Source: Rhodospirillales bacterium
GTDB lineage: Bacteria > Pseudomonadota > Alphaproteobacteria > Acetobacterales > Acetobacteraceae
DNA: 34,333 nucleotides
Direction: 5' to 3'
NCBI GenBank assembly: GCA_947460455.1
Contig: CANHKG010000021.1
Span: 1-34,333 of the forward strand
Below, in pieces: positions 14,714 to 21,869 of this stretch. The position numbers were made by a program, and so were the translations under genes. The notes under the pieces are model-generated. The model did no database searches, was not told the DNA's origin, and saw nothing but the letters and a program-made list of their open reading frames with translations. Position 1 is the first letter of the stretch. Every line of letters starts with the position of its first letter.

Positions 14714-16309
14714 ATGAAGCGCCGCCACCTTCTGGCCGCCGCCGCAGCCGCCACCCTCGCGCCCACCCGCGCCCGCGCCCAGGCCCCGCGCCCAGCCATC
14801 GGCGGCCAGGCCCGCACCCTGGTCTTCGTCCCCACCACCAACCCGCCCAGCTACGACCCGGTCTGGACCACCGCCCAGGCCACCAGAAACGTCGCGCTGA
14901 TGATCTACGAAACCCTCTACGCGCGAGACATGGCCCTCAACCCCCACCCGCAGATGGTCGAGGGCCACCTGGTGGAGGATGGCGGCAAGCGCTGGACCAT
15001 GAAGCTGCGCGAAGGCCTGCGCTTCCACGATGGCGAACCCGTCCGCGCCCGCGATTGCGTCGCCTCCATCCAGCGCTGGATGGTGCGCGACCCGATCGGC
15101 GCCACCATCAAGGCCCGGCTCGATGCGCTGGAAGCCGCCGACGACCGCACCCTGGTCTGGCGTCTCAACAAGCCCTTCCCCTTCCTGCCCAACGCGCTCG
15201 CCAAAACCCAGCCCACCTGCGTCATCATGCCCGAGCGTTTCGCCACCGACCCCTACAAGCAGGCCGCCGAGGCCATCGGCAGCGGCCCCTTCCGCTGGAT
15301 CGCCAACGAGTTCGTCAGCGGCAGCCGCGCCGTCTTCGCCCGCAACGAGCGCTACGTGCCGCGCAACGAACCCGTGGAATACGGCCGCGGCGGCTACCAG
15401 GCGCATTTCGACCGGGTGGAATGGCGCGTCATCCCCGATGCCGCCACCGCCGCCGCCGCCCTGGCCACCGGCGAGGTGGACTGGATCGAAGTCCCCCTGC
15501 CCGACCTGCTGCCCATGCTCCGCCGCGCCCAAGGCGTCACCGTCGGCCGGCTCGATACCCACGGCATCTTCCCCGTCATGCGCCCCAACTGCCTCGTCGG
15601 CCCCACCACCAACCCCGCCGTGCGCCGCGCCATGCTCCTCTCGCTGAACCAGGAGGATGCGATGGCCGCCGTCATGGGCGAAGACCGCGAAGGCTTCCGC
15701 GCCCCGGTCGGCTTCTTCATCCCCGGCACCGAAAGCGCCACCGAGGCCGGCATGGAGCAGCTGCGCCAACCCCCGTCAGACACCGCCATCCGCGCCATGC
15801 TCAAGGAAGGCGGCTACAACGGCGAGCGCATCGCCTTCATGCACCCCACCGACCCACCGGCCTACGATGCCATGAGCCAGGTCGCCATCGCCGCCTACAA
15901 GCGCGTCGGCCTCAATATCGACGTGCAGACCACCGACTGGAGCACGGTCACCCAGCGCCGCAACAGCAAGGAGCCGCTGGAAAAGGGCGGCTGGTCGGTC
16001 TTCCCCTCCGGCTTCCCCGCGGTGGATTTCGGCAACCCCGTGCTGGCCACCGGCCTGCGCACCAACGGCACCGGCGCCTGGATCGGCTGGCCCGACAACC
16101 CCCGCATCGAAGCCCTGCGCGACCAGTGGATCGACAGCACGGACGCCGCCGAACAGAAGCGCCTCTCGGCCGAAATCCAGCGCGAAAGCTTCGCCTACGT
16201 GCCCTACATGCCACTCGGCCAGTACATCCCCGCCAGCGCCTGGCGCAGCAACCTCCAGGGCCTCCTGCGCGGCCCCGCGCCGGTGTTCTGGAACGTGCGG
16301 AGGGCCTGA
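14714..16309 (+). CDS. ABC transporter substrate-binding protein, family 5 (copy 3)
   Basis: A 531-residue periplasmic binding protein. The signal peptide MKRRHLLAAAAAA ends at ARAQA near residue 24. Characteristic segments are TLVFVPTTNPPSYDPVWTT, EGLRFHDGEPVRARDCVASIQRWM, IGSGPFRWIANEFVSG, FDRVEWRVIPD, GEVDWIEVPLPDLLPML, and VPYMPLGQYIP before the terminal VFWNVRRA. The set SGPFRW, EVDW, PDLLP and LGQY is shared with copies 4 and 5 and separates these three from copies 1, 2 and 6. The ribosome binding site GGGAGAG is close upstream. Copy 4 starts two bp after this stop, so both are surely on one transcript. The ligand is unknown. Confidence 0.92.
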   Translation: MKRRHLLAAAAAATLAPTRARAQAPRPAIGGQARTLVFVPTTNPPSYDPVWTTAQATRNVALMIYETLYARDMALNPHPQMVEGHLVEDGGKRWTMKLREGLRFHDGEPVRARDCVASIQRWMVRDPIGATIKARLDALEAADDRTLVWRLNKPFPFLPNALAKTQPTCVIMPERFATDPYKQAAEAIGSGPFRWIANEFVSGSRAVFARNERYVPRNEPVEYGRGGYQAHFDRVEWRVIPDAATAAAALATGEVDWIEVPLPDLLPMLRRAQGVTVGRLDTHGIFPVMRPNCLVGPTTNPAVRRAMLLSLNQEDAMAAVMGEDREGFRAPVGFFIPGTESATEAGMEQLRQPPSDTAIRAMLKEGGYNGERIAFMHPTDPPAYDAMSQVAIAAYKRVGLNIDVQTTDWSTVTQRRNSKEPLEKGGWSVFPSGFPAVDFGNPVLATGLRTNGTGAWIGWPDNPRIEALRDQWIDSTDAAEQKRLSAEIQRESFAYVPYMPLGQYIPASAWRSNLQGLLRGPAPVFWNVRRA

Positions 16310-16311
16310 CC

Positions 16312-17910
16312 ATGCGCCGCCGAACCCTGCTCGCCACCGCGCTCGCCGCCGCCGCCACCCCCGCCCGCGCCCAGGCGCCGGCCCCCAGTCCAGCAATATC
16401 CGGCCGCACCAAAACCCTCATCCACGTCCCGCAATCCAACCTCACCAGCCTCGACCCGGTCTGGACCACCGCCGCCGCCACCCGCAACCACGCCCACCTG
16501 GTGTGGGAAACCCTCTACGGCCGTGATTCCCAGCTCAACGCCCGCCCCCAGATGCTCGAAGGCCACCTCGTCGAAGACAACGGCCTGCGCTGGACCATGA
16601 AGCTGCGCGAAGGCCTGCGCTTCCACGACGGCACCCCCGTCCTCGCCCGCGATTGCGTCGCCTCCATCCGCCGCTGGATGAAGCGCGACCAGATCGGCCT
16701 CTCCATCGAAGACCGCATGCACGAGCTCGTCGCCACCGACGACCGCACCCTGGTCTGGCGCCTGAAGAAACCCTTCTCCGCCCTGCCCTACGCACTCTGC
16801 CGCCACCAACCCAGCTGCGTCATCATGCCGGAACGCCTGGCCCTCACCGACCCCTACAAGCAGGTCACCGAGATCATCGGCTCCGGCCCGTTCCGCTGGG
16901 TCGCCGGCGAATACGTCACCGGGGCGCGGGCCATCTACGCCCGCAACGAAGCCTACATCCCGCGCGACGAACCCGTGGACTACTGCGCCGGCGGCCTGCG
17001 CGCCCTGGTGGACCGCGTCGAATGGCGCGTCATCGCCGATGCCGGCACCGCCGTCAGCGCGCTCCTCACCGGTGAGGTCGACTGGATCGAACAACCCCTG
17101 CCAGATCTCCTGCCCCGCCTGCGCGGCGCCCCCGGCATCGCCGTCGCCCCCACCGACATCTACGGCACCTTCGCCGCCCTGCGCTTCAACCACCTGCATG
17201 CGCCCACCAACAACGCCGCCATCCGCCGCGCCATGCTCGCCTGCGTCAACCAAACGGACGTGATGACGGCGATGATGGGCGACGCCAAGGACCTATACCG
17301 CGCCCCGGTCGGCTACTTCCTCCCCGGCACCCCCAGCGCCAACGACGCCGGCATGGAAGCCGTCCGCACCCGCCGCACCGACGCCGAACTCCGCGCCATG
17401 CTGAAGGAGGCAGGCTACGCCGGCGAACGCATCGTCCTGCTCCACCCCACCGACCAAACCTTCTACGACGCCGCCTGCCACGTCGTGCTCGACGCCTTCC
17501 GCCGCGTCGGCCTGAACATCGACGACGTCTCGACCGACTGGGGCACCGTCGTCCAACGCCGCGCCTCGCGCGAACCGCTCGAAAAAGGCGGCTGGTCCCT
17601 CTTCCCGCACGGCCTCCCCGCCGCCGAATACCGCGACCCCATCTTCGCCAGCACCGTCCGCGGCAACGGCCAGGCCGGCTTCTTCGGCTGGCCCACAGAC
17701 CCCGTCGGCGAAGCCCTGCGCGACCAGTGGATCGACAGCACCGACGCAGCCGAACAACAACGCCTGGACCGCGAGATCCAGGCCCAGGCCTTCCGCCAGG
17801 TGCCCTTCATCCCCCTGGGCCAATACTTCCCCCCCGCCGCCTGGCGCACCACCCTCACCGCGCCGCAAAAAGGCGTGGTGCCGGTGTTCTGGGGGGTCTC
17901 CAAAACATAG
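16312..17910 (+). CDS. ABC transporter substrate-binding protein, family 5 (copy 4)
   Basis: A 532-residue periplasmic binding protein. The signal peptide MRRRTLLATALAAAATPARAQA has the arginine pair and an ARAQA cleavage region. The body contains TLIHVPQSNLTSLDPVWTT, WETLYGRD, EGLRFHDGTPVLARDCVASI, GSGPFRWVAGEYVTGARA, VDRVEWRVIAD, PVGYFLPGTPSANDAG, and VPFIPLGQYFPP. By eye its closest relative is copy 5 just downstream, with most blocks identical. The start at 16312 has GGAGG eight nt upstream. A longer open frame extends upstream through copy 3 out of frame with it and is not coding. An A/T-rich palindromic element (17921-18036) separates it from copy 5. Confidence 0.92.
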   Translation: MRRRTLLATALAAAATPARAQAPAPSPAISGRTKTLIHVPQSNLTSLDPVWTTAAATRNHAHLVWETLYGRDSQLNARPQMLEGHLVEDNGLRWTMKLREGLRFHDGTPVLARDCVASIRRWMKRDQIGLSIEDRMHELVATDDRTLVWRLKKPFSALPYALCRHQPSCVIMPERLALTDPYKQVTEIIGSGPFRWVAGEYVTGARAIYARNEAYIPRDEPVDYCAGGLRALVDRVEWRVIADAGTAVSALLTGEVDWIEQPLPDLLPRLRGAPGIAVAPTDIYGTFAALRFNHLHAPTNNAAIRRAMLACVNQTDVMTAMMGDAKDLYRAPVGYFLPGTPSANDAGMEAVRTRRTDAELRAMLKEAGYAGERIVLLHPTDQTFYDAACHVVLDAFRRVGLNIDDVSTDWGTVVQRRASREPLEKGGWSLFPHGLPAAEYRDPIFASTVRGNGQAGFFGWPTDPVGEALRDQWIDSTDAAEQQRLDREIQAQAFRQVPFIPLGQYFPPAAWRTTLTAPQKGVVPVFWGVSKT

Positions 17911-17920
17911 GAAGCAAGGC

Positions 17921-18036
17921 CTTCTTTTTCTGAAGAAAAAGAAGCAAAAAGACTTTACGATTTTGCACCCGTGCCCCCCATGAAGGCTCGGGCCCAGGTC
18001 GGAAAAGTTTTTTGGTTCTTTTTTTCAAAAAAGAAC
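17921..18036. repeat. Palindromic element, inverted copy of the 9899-10027 type
   Basis: The left hairpin 17921-17944 (CTTCTTTTTCT/AGAAAAAGAAG) is followed by CAAAAAGACTTT. The right hairpin 18015-18036 (GTTCTTTTTT/AAAAAAGAAC) is preceded by AAAAGTTTTTTG. These are the two end types of the 9899-10027 element in the opposite order, with an unrelated centre. It lies between two genes on the same strand, so a bidirectional terminator role does not explain the right half. Confidence 0.75.
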
Positions 18037-18065
18037 GCCTTTCTACCTCGCCACACAACAACAAC

Positions 18066-18103
18066 GGCGCCGCCAGAGCGCCCCGACCTGGGAGAGACCG
18101 ACC
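18066..18103 (+). promoter_or_regulatory. Conserved 5' leader of substrate-binding gene 5
   Basis: The same 17-mer GGCGCCGCCAGAGCGCC as at 14677-14693, followed by a GGGAGAGACC ribosome binding site before ATG 18104. No -10/-35 pair could be recognised. The gene might rely on this segment for its own expression, since a strong hairpin lies upstream. Confidence 0.55.
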
Positions 18104-19690
18104 ATGAAGCGCCGCCACTTCCTCGCCGCCGGCGCGGCTGCCGCCGCCACCCCCGCCCGCGCCCAGGCCCCCGCTATCGGCGGCCGCGCCAAGACCATCA
18201 TCCACGTCCCCCAGGCCAACATGGCCAGCCTCGATCCGGTCTGGACCACCGCCGTCGTCACCCGCAACCACGCCCACCTGCTTTGGGAAACCCTCTACGG
18301 CCGCGACGAAACCCTGGACCCCAAGCCCCAGATGCTCGAAGGCCACGAAGTCTCGGCCGACGGCCTCACCTGGACCATGAAGCTGCGCCAGGGCCTCTTC
18401 TTCCACGATGGCACCCCCGTCCTCGCGCGGGACTGCACCGCCTCCATCAACCGCTGGATGAAGCGCGACCCCATCGGCCAAACCATCGCGGAACGCCTCA
18501 ACGAACTCACCGCCACGGATGACCGCACCATCGTCTTCCGCCTGAAAAAGCCCTTCTCCGCCCTGCCCTACGCCCTGGCCCGCACCCAGCCCTCCCCCGT
18601 CATCATGCCGGAGCGCCTGGCCAACACCGACCCCTTCAAGCAGGTCCCCGAAATCATCGGCTCCGGCCCCTTCCGCTGGGTCGCGGACGAATACGTCGCC
18701 GGCAACCGCGCCGTGTACGCGAAGAACGAGCGCTACAACCCCCGCCCCGAACCCGCCTCCTTCTGCGCCGGCGGCTACCGCGTGCATGTCGATCGCGTCG
18801 AATGGCGCTTCATCCCCGATGCCGCCACCGCCGCCAACGCCCTGATCGCCGGCGAGGTCGATTGGGTGGATGCCCCCCTGCCGGATCTCCTCCCCCGCCT
18901 GCGCCGCGAACCCGGCGTGCGCGTCGAACCGATCGACACCTACGGCACCTTCGGCGCCATCCGCTTCAACCAGCTCCACGGCCCCACCGCCAACCCCACC
19001 ATCCGCCGCGCCATGCTCCACGCCGTGGACATGGTGGAGGTGATGACCGCCGTGATGGGCGACGACAAAACCCTCTTCAAGGCCCCGGTCGGCTACTTCC
19101 TCCCGGGCACCCCCAGCGCCAACGACGCCGGGCTCGATGCCGTCACCAAGCGCCGCAGCGAAGCCGAGCTGCGCGCCGCCCTGCGCGAGGCCGGCTACAA
19201 CGGCGAACGCATCGTCTACCTCCACCCCACCGACCAGACCTTCTACGACGCGATGAGCCACGTCTGCGTCGCCGCCTGGAAGAAGATCGGCCTCAACATC
19301 GATGCCGTGCACACGGATTGGGGCACCGTCGTGCAACGCCGCACCAACCGCGAACCCATCGAAAAGGGCGGCTGGTCCGCCTTCCCCGCCGGCTTCCCCG
19401 CCGCCGAGTACCGCGACCCCATCTTCGCCACCAACCTGCGCGGCAACGGCGCCGGCGCCTGGTTCGGCTGGCCCACCGACCCCACCGTGGAAGCCATGCG
19501 CGCCCGCTGGATGGACAGCACCGACGCGGCCGAACAAAAACGCCTCGACCGAGACATCCAGGCCCGCAGCTTCGAAACCGTCCCCTTCATGCCCCTGGGC
19601 CAATACATGCCCCCCAGCGGCACCCGCCGAACCCTCACCGGCATCCTCAAGGGCGCCGTCCCAGTCTTCTGGAACGTCCAAAAAGCCTAG
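18104..19690 (+). CDS. ABC transporter substrate-binding protein, family 5 (copy 5)
   Basis: A 528-residue periplasmic binding protein with signal peptide MKRRHFLAAGAAAAATPARAQA. Blocks shared almost unchanged with copy 4 include TIIHVPQANMASLDPVWTT, WETLYGRDE, FFHDGTPVLARDC, RLKKPFSALPYALA, IIGSGPFRWVADEYV, APVGYFLPGTPSANDAG and HPTDQTFYDA. The C-terminus is VPFMPLGQYMPP then VFWNVQKA. The start codon and leader resemble those of copy 3, so the array arose by duplication that included 5' DNA. No membrane or ATPase component is near. The five copies may deliver different ligands to a shared transporter elsewhere, which is inference. Confidence 0.92.
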   Translation: MKRRHFLAAGAAAAATPARAQAPAIGGRAKTIIHVPQANMASLDPVWTTAVVTRNHAHLLWETLYGRDETLDPKPQMLEGHEVSADGLTWTMKLRQGLFFHDGTPVLARDCTASINRWMKRDPIGQTIAERLNELTATDDRTIVFRLKKPFSALPYALARTQPSPVIMPERLANTDPFKQVPEIIGSGPFRWVADEYVAGNRAVYAKNERYNPRPEPASFCAGGYRVHVDRVEWRFIPDAATAANALIAGEVDWVDAPLPDLLPRLRREPGVRVEPIDTYGTFGAIRFNQLHGPTANPTIRRAMLHAVDMVEVMTAVMGDDKTLFKAPVGYFLPGTPSANDAGLDAVTKRRSEAELRAALREAGYNGERIVYLHPTDQTFYDAMSHVCVAAWKKIGLNIDAVHTDWGTVVQRRTNREPIEKGGWSAFPAGFPAAEYRDPIFATNLRGNGAGAWFGWPTDPTVEAMRARWMDSTDAAEQKRLDRDIQARSFETVPFMPLGQYMPPSGTRRTLTGILKGAVPVFWNVQKA

Positions 19691-19707
19691 CCCCCCGCCC
19701 CACTTCC

Positions 19708-19729
19708 CTCCCCCCGTTCACGGGGGGAG
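19708..19729 (+). terminator. Perfect G/C hairpin after substrate-binding gene 5
   Basis: CTCCCCCCGT and ACGGGGGGAG form a 10-bp perfect stem with a two-base turn, 18 bp after the stop codon. There is no T-run after it. It is either a terminator-like structure or a dispersed G/C-rich repeat. Confidence 0.5.
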
Positions 19730-19772
19730 CAGAAGGGGGAATGTCACATCACCAGACACCCAAACAAAGCCA

Positions 19773-19939
19773 GATTCTATTTTTCCTAAAAAAAAGAATC
19801 GAAAAGACGTTTCCCAATATTACGACGAGACCCGACCCTCCAATTGTAGGGCGGAACGCGAAGCGGTTCCGCCATCTTTTTTCTTCTCCCTTGCCTTGTT
19901 CCTCTGTGTCTCTGTGCCTCTGTGGCCACTTTCTTTCTT
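19773..19939. repeat. Composite repeat, left copy (two hairpins plus CTCTGTG block)
   Basis: It begins with an A/T-rich hairpin (GATTCT...AGAATC, 19773-19800) followed by GAAAAGACGTTT, related to the 9899-10027 ends. A second hairpin GGCGGAAC/GTTCCGCC (19850-19873) is followed by a T-rich run, a good plus-strand terminator. Then comes CCTCTGTGTCTCTGTGCCTCTG (19901-19922). The part 19848-19939 is a direct repeat of 20894-20985 with about six differences. It ends a few bases before the isomerase stop codon at 19943. Confidence 0.85.
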
Positions 19940-19942
19940 ACT

Positions 19943-20719
19943 TCAACCCAACTCAGCCCCCAGCACCGCCCGCGTCCGCCCCAAAGCCTCCACCGTCCCC
20001 CCGGTTGGCCAGAACTCCAGCCCCACCGCCCCCGCATACCCCACCCCGCGCAACCCCTGCATCCGCGCCCCCCACTCCACCGACCCACTCCCCGGCTCGT
20101 GCCCCCCATTCACGTCCGCCACGTGCACATGCCCCACCAGGTGCCCCCGCCCGGCCAGCACCACCTCCTGCCGCTCCCCCATCATCGCCGAGTGGTAGAT
20201 GTCGTACAGCAGCCCCACCCCAGGGCTGCCCACCGCCTCCACGATATCCAGCCCCTCCGTCGTGGAGTGCACGAAATACCCCACATGATCGCGGGCGATG
20301 TTCAAAGGCTCCAGCAGCAGCCGAACCCCTGCCGCCTCGGCCAAAGGCGCCGCCGCCCGAAGCGCCGCCACCACCGCATCACGCTGCGCCCCCCGCGCCA
20401 CGCCGGGAATCTCATCCCCCGACAAAACAATCAACGAAGGCGCCCCCAACCGCTGCGCCACCGCCAAACTCTCCCGCACCCCCGCCAACCATTCCCCATG
20501 AACAACCGGGTCCACGATCGGCAACCGCGGCTCCACGCAGAACCCGCTCAGCGCCAACCCGGTCTCCCCCAGCACCCGCTCGATGGCATCGAGGTCCTTG
20601 TCCCGCCAAAGCCAGAACTCCACCGCCTCCAGCCCCGCCGCCGCACAGGCCCGCATCCGCGCAACCACATCGCCATGCTCCCGCAGGAACAGGCTCTCCA
20701 CACACCCCGACAAAATCAT
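19943..20719 (-). CDS. TIM-barrel sugar isomerase/epimerase (hydroxypyruvate isomerase-like)
   Basis: A 258-residue AP-endonuclease-2-type TIM-barrel protein. The metal and catalytic positions typical of the hydroxypyruvate isomerase/tagatose-3-epimerase group are visible: Glu137 in LLLEPLN, Asp173 and His176 in YDIYH, His197/His199 in VGHVHVADVNGGHEPG, and Glu235 in LEFWP. The reaction is probably a ketose or hydroxy-acid isomerisation, with the substrate unknown. The start at 20719 is chosen for GAGGGGG five nt upstream and because MILSGCVESLF is the usual first strand. An ATG at 20740 is possible. The gene is flanked by ~92-bp direct repeats (19848-19939 and 20894-20985), which suggests it arrived or can be lost as a unit. 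Confidence 0.85.
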   Translation of the reverse strand: MILSGCVESLFLREHGDVVARMRACAAAGLEAVEFWLWRDKDLDAIERVLGETGLALSGFCVEPRLPIVDPVVHGEWLAGVRESLAVAQRLGAPSLIVLSGDEIPGVARGAQRDAVVAALRAAAPLAEAAGVRLLLEPLNIARDHVGYFVHSTTEGLDIVEAVGSPGVGLLYDIYHSAMMGERQEVVLAGRGHLVGHVHVADVNGGHEPGSGSVEWGARMQGLRGVGYAGAVGLEFWPTGGTVEALGRTRAVLGAELG

Positions 20720-20835
20720 CGCGTCCCCCTCAGCGTCCATCCCCCACCATGCCAAGGGAAACCACGCATGTCTTGCTGCTCCCCTCCCATCAACACCCGC
20801 CGCCGCATCCCCGCCTCCACACCAAGCAAGCCCGT

Positions 20836-20985
20836 CTTTTCTGAAGAAAAAGAAGCAAAAAGACTTCAAACAACGCACTCCACCAGCGAACGCAGGGCGG
20901 AACGCAAAGCGGTTCCGCCATCTTTCTTTCTCTCCCTTGCCTTGCTCCTCCGTGTCTCTGTGCCTCTGTGGCCACTTTCTTTCTT
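20836..20985. repeat. Composite repeat, right copy (hairpins plus CTCTGTG block)
   Basis: It starts with CTTTTCTGAAGAAAAAGAAGCA and AAAAGACTT (20836-20867), a slightly decayed version of the hairpin at 17921-17944. The GGCGGAAC/GTTCCGCC hairpin (20896-20919) with a T-rich tail and the CTCCGTGTCTCTGTGCCTCTG block (20947-20967) follow. The 20894-20985 part matches 19848-19939 in the same orientation. Confidence 0.85.
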
Positions 20986-21005
20986 CCTGACTGACTTACG
21001 TCTCT

Positions 21006-21049
21006 CCCCTCGCCGAAGGCGGGGGGATTGAGCCGCGAAGCGGATCAAT
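21006..21049. repeat. Two adjacent G/C-rich hairpins
   Basis: CCCCTCGCC-gaa-GGCGGGGGG (21006-21026) is followed at once by ATTGAgCCGC-gaa-GCGGaTCAAT (21027-21049). Both have GAA loops and near-perfect stems. They look like a dispersed extragenic palindrome or a structured leader. No gene is encoded. Confidence 0.6.
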
Positions 21050-21105
21050 GAGGGGGGCTCTTACGCCACCATCCCAACCACCTCAGAAAAAATCTCCTCA
21101 CCCCC

Positions 21106-21134
21106 TTGTCATCGCCCTAACAGTTAGTTATTTA
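21106..21134 (+). promoter_or_regulatory. Candidate sigma-70-type promoter, possibly giving a leaderless mRNA
   Basis: TTGTCA (21106-21111) is separated by 17 bp from TATTTA (21129-21134). The expected transcription start, six to eight bases later, coincides with the ATG at 21142. No ribosome binding site precedes this ATG (TTTATACCCCC), which fits a leaderless transcript. Confidence 0.4.
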
Positions 21135-21141
21135 TACCCCC

Positions 21142-21822
21142 ATGATCCAGTTCACCAACTTCCTCACCGGCCTGATCCAGGGCCTGCGCCGCGTCATCAC
21201 GCGCGCAGCCCCTGTCGTCAGCGCGCCCGCACGCCCGATCTGGGCCGGGCCCGAACGCCGCTGGATCATGGCCCCCCACGGCGACCTCCCCCTACTGCCC
21301 GGCCCCATCTGGACCCTGCTCTGGCTCCGGCTCCATCGCCTCAACAACCGCCTCGCCCGCCTCTACGAGCGCTGGCAAACCAACACCCTCCCCACCCCCC
21401 GCAAACCCACCCAACGCCCGAAAACCGTCCGCACACCCCCGCCCCAAATCCCCGAACTCCCCGCCCCCGGCATGCCCCTGGTCGACGCCCCCACCCGCCT
21501 CCCCAGCGGCCGCGGCTGGATCACCCGCCGCATCCCGGAAGCCGGCCCCAGCGCCGGCCAACTGCACGACCTGCTCCAGCACCCCTACACCCAGGATTTC
21601 GTCCAAGCCGCCCCCCAGGCCGCCCGCCTCCTGCGCCCGCTCTGTCACGCGCTGGGCATCGACCAACCCGCCTGGCTCCAGCGCCCCCCACGCCCCAGAA
21701 CCGCCCGCAAGCCGCGCGCCCCCCGCCCGCGCCGCCCCTCACTCAACGACCCCGATCTGCGCTTCCGCCCCTGGGAACGCCCCGCCATCCGCGCCTTCCA
21801 CAAAAAATACGGCCGCGACTGA
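21142..21822 (+). CDS. Hypothetical protein, Pro/Arg-rich
   Basis: A 226-residue protein I cannot assign. Residues 1-25 (MIQFTNFLTGLIQGLRRVIT) could form an amphipathic or weakly membrane-binding helix. Residues 45-72 contain a hydrophobic LPLLPGPIWTLLWLRLHRL stretch, followed by a Pro- and basic-rich linker (about 80-130). The C-terminal part has DLLQHPYTQDFVQAAPQAARLL and ends FHKKYGRD after a basic region. The net charge is strongly positive. The codon use has the normal third-position G/C bias, and the antisense frames are less convincing. A promoter-like sequence sits so close that translation may begin at the RNA 5' end. It could be a small lineage-specific protein of Acetobacteraceae. 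Confidence 0.65.
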   Translation: MIQFTNFLTGLIQGLRRVITRAAPVVSAPARPIWAGPERRWIMAPHGDLPLLPGPIWTLLWLRLHRLNNRLARLYERWQTNTLPTPRKPTQRPKTVRTPPPQIPELPAPGMPLVDAPTRLPSGRGWITRRIPEAGPSAGQLHDLLQHPYTQDFVQAAPQAARLLRPLCHALGIDQPAWLQRPPRPRTARKPRAPRPRRPSLNDPDLRFRPWERPAIRAFHKKYGRD

Positions 21823-21840
21823 GCACCCCCAGCCGCGGCC
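21811..21840 (+). terminator. Hairpin overlapping the stop codon of the 226-residue gene
   Basis: GGCCGCG (21811-21817) pairs with CGCGGCC (21834-21840) around a 16-base loop that contains the stop codon, followed by ATTTCATT. It is a weak terminator candidate because the loop is long and the T-run poor. Confidence 0.35.
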
Positions 21841-21869
21841 ATTTCATTGCAAATTCAGAAAATTCCGAC

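Larger units (their letters stand above)
20720..21141. other. Intergenic region carrying repeats and a promoter
   Basis: About 420 bp between the divergent isomerase and the 226-residue unknown gene. Apart from the right-hand composite repeat, tandem hairpins and a -35/-10 candidate listed separately, nothing coding is visible. The open frames in this stretch come from the repeats. Confidence 0.65.

Noticed and set aside
14660-15769. Long antisense frame under substrate-binding gene 3, and similar Gly/Ala-rich or Arg/Pro-rich frames elsewhere
   Set aside because: In G/C-rich DNA, antisense and shifted frames stay open by codon bias. These have low-complexity composition and overlap genes with clear domains.
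10036-19690. A complete ABC peptide transporter operon
   Set aside because: Only binding proteins are encoded. No protein with permease membrane segments or a Walker A ATPase motif was found in or beside the cluster.
19848-20985. Composite transposon around the isomerase gene
   Set aside because: The flanking direct repeats carry no transposase, terminal inverted repeats or visible target-site duplication. Only recombination-prone repeats can be claimed.
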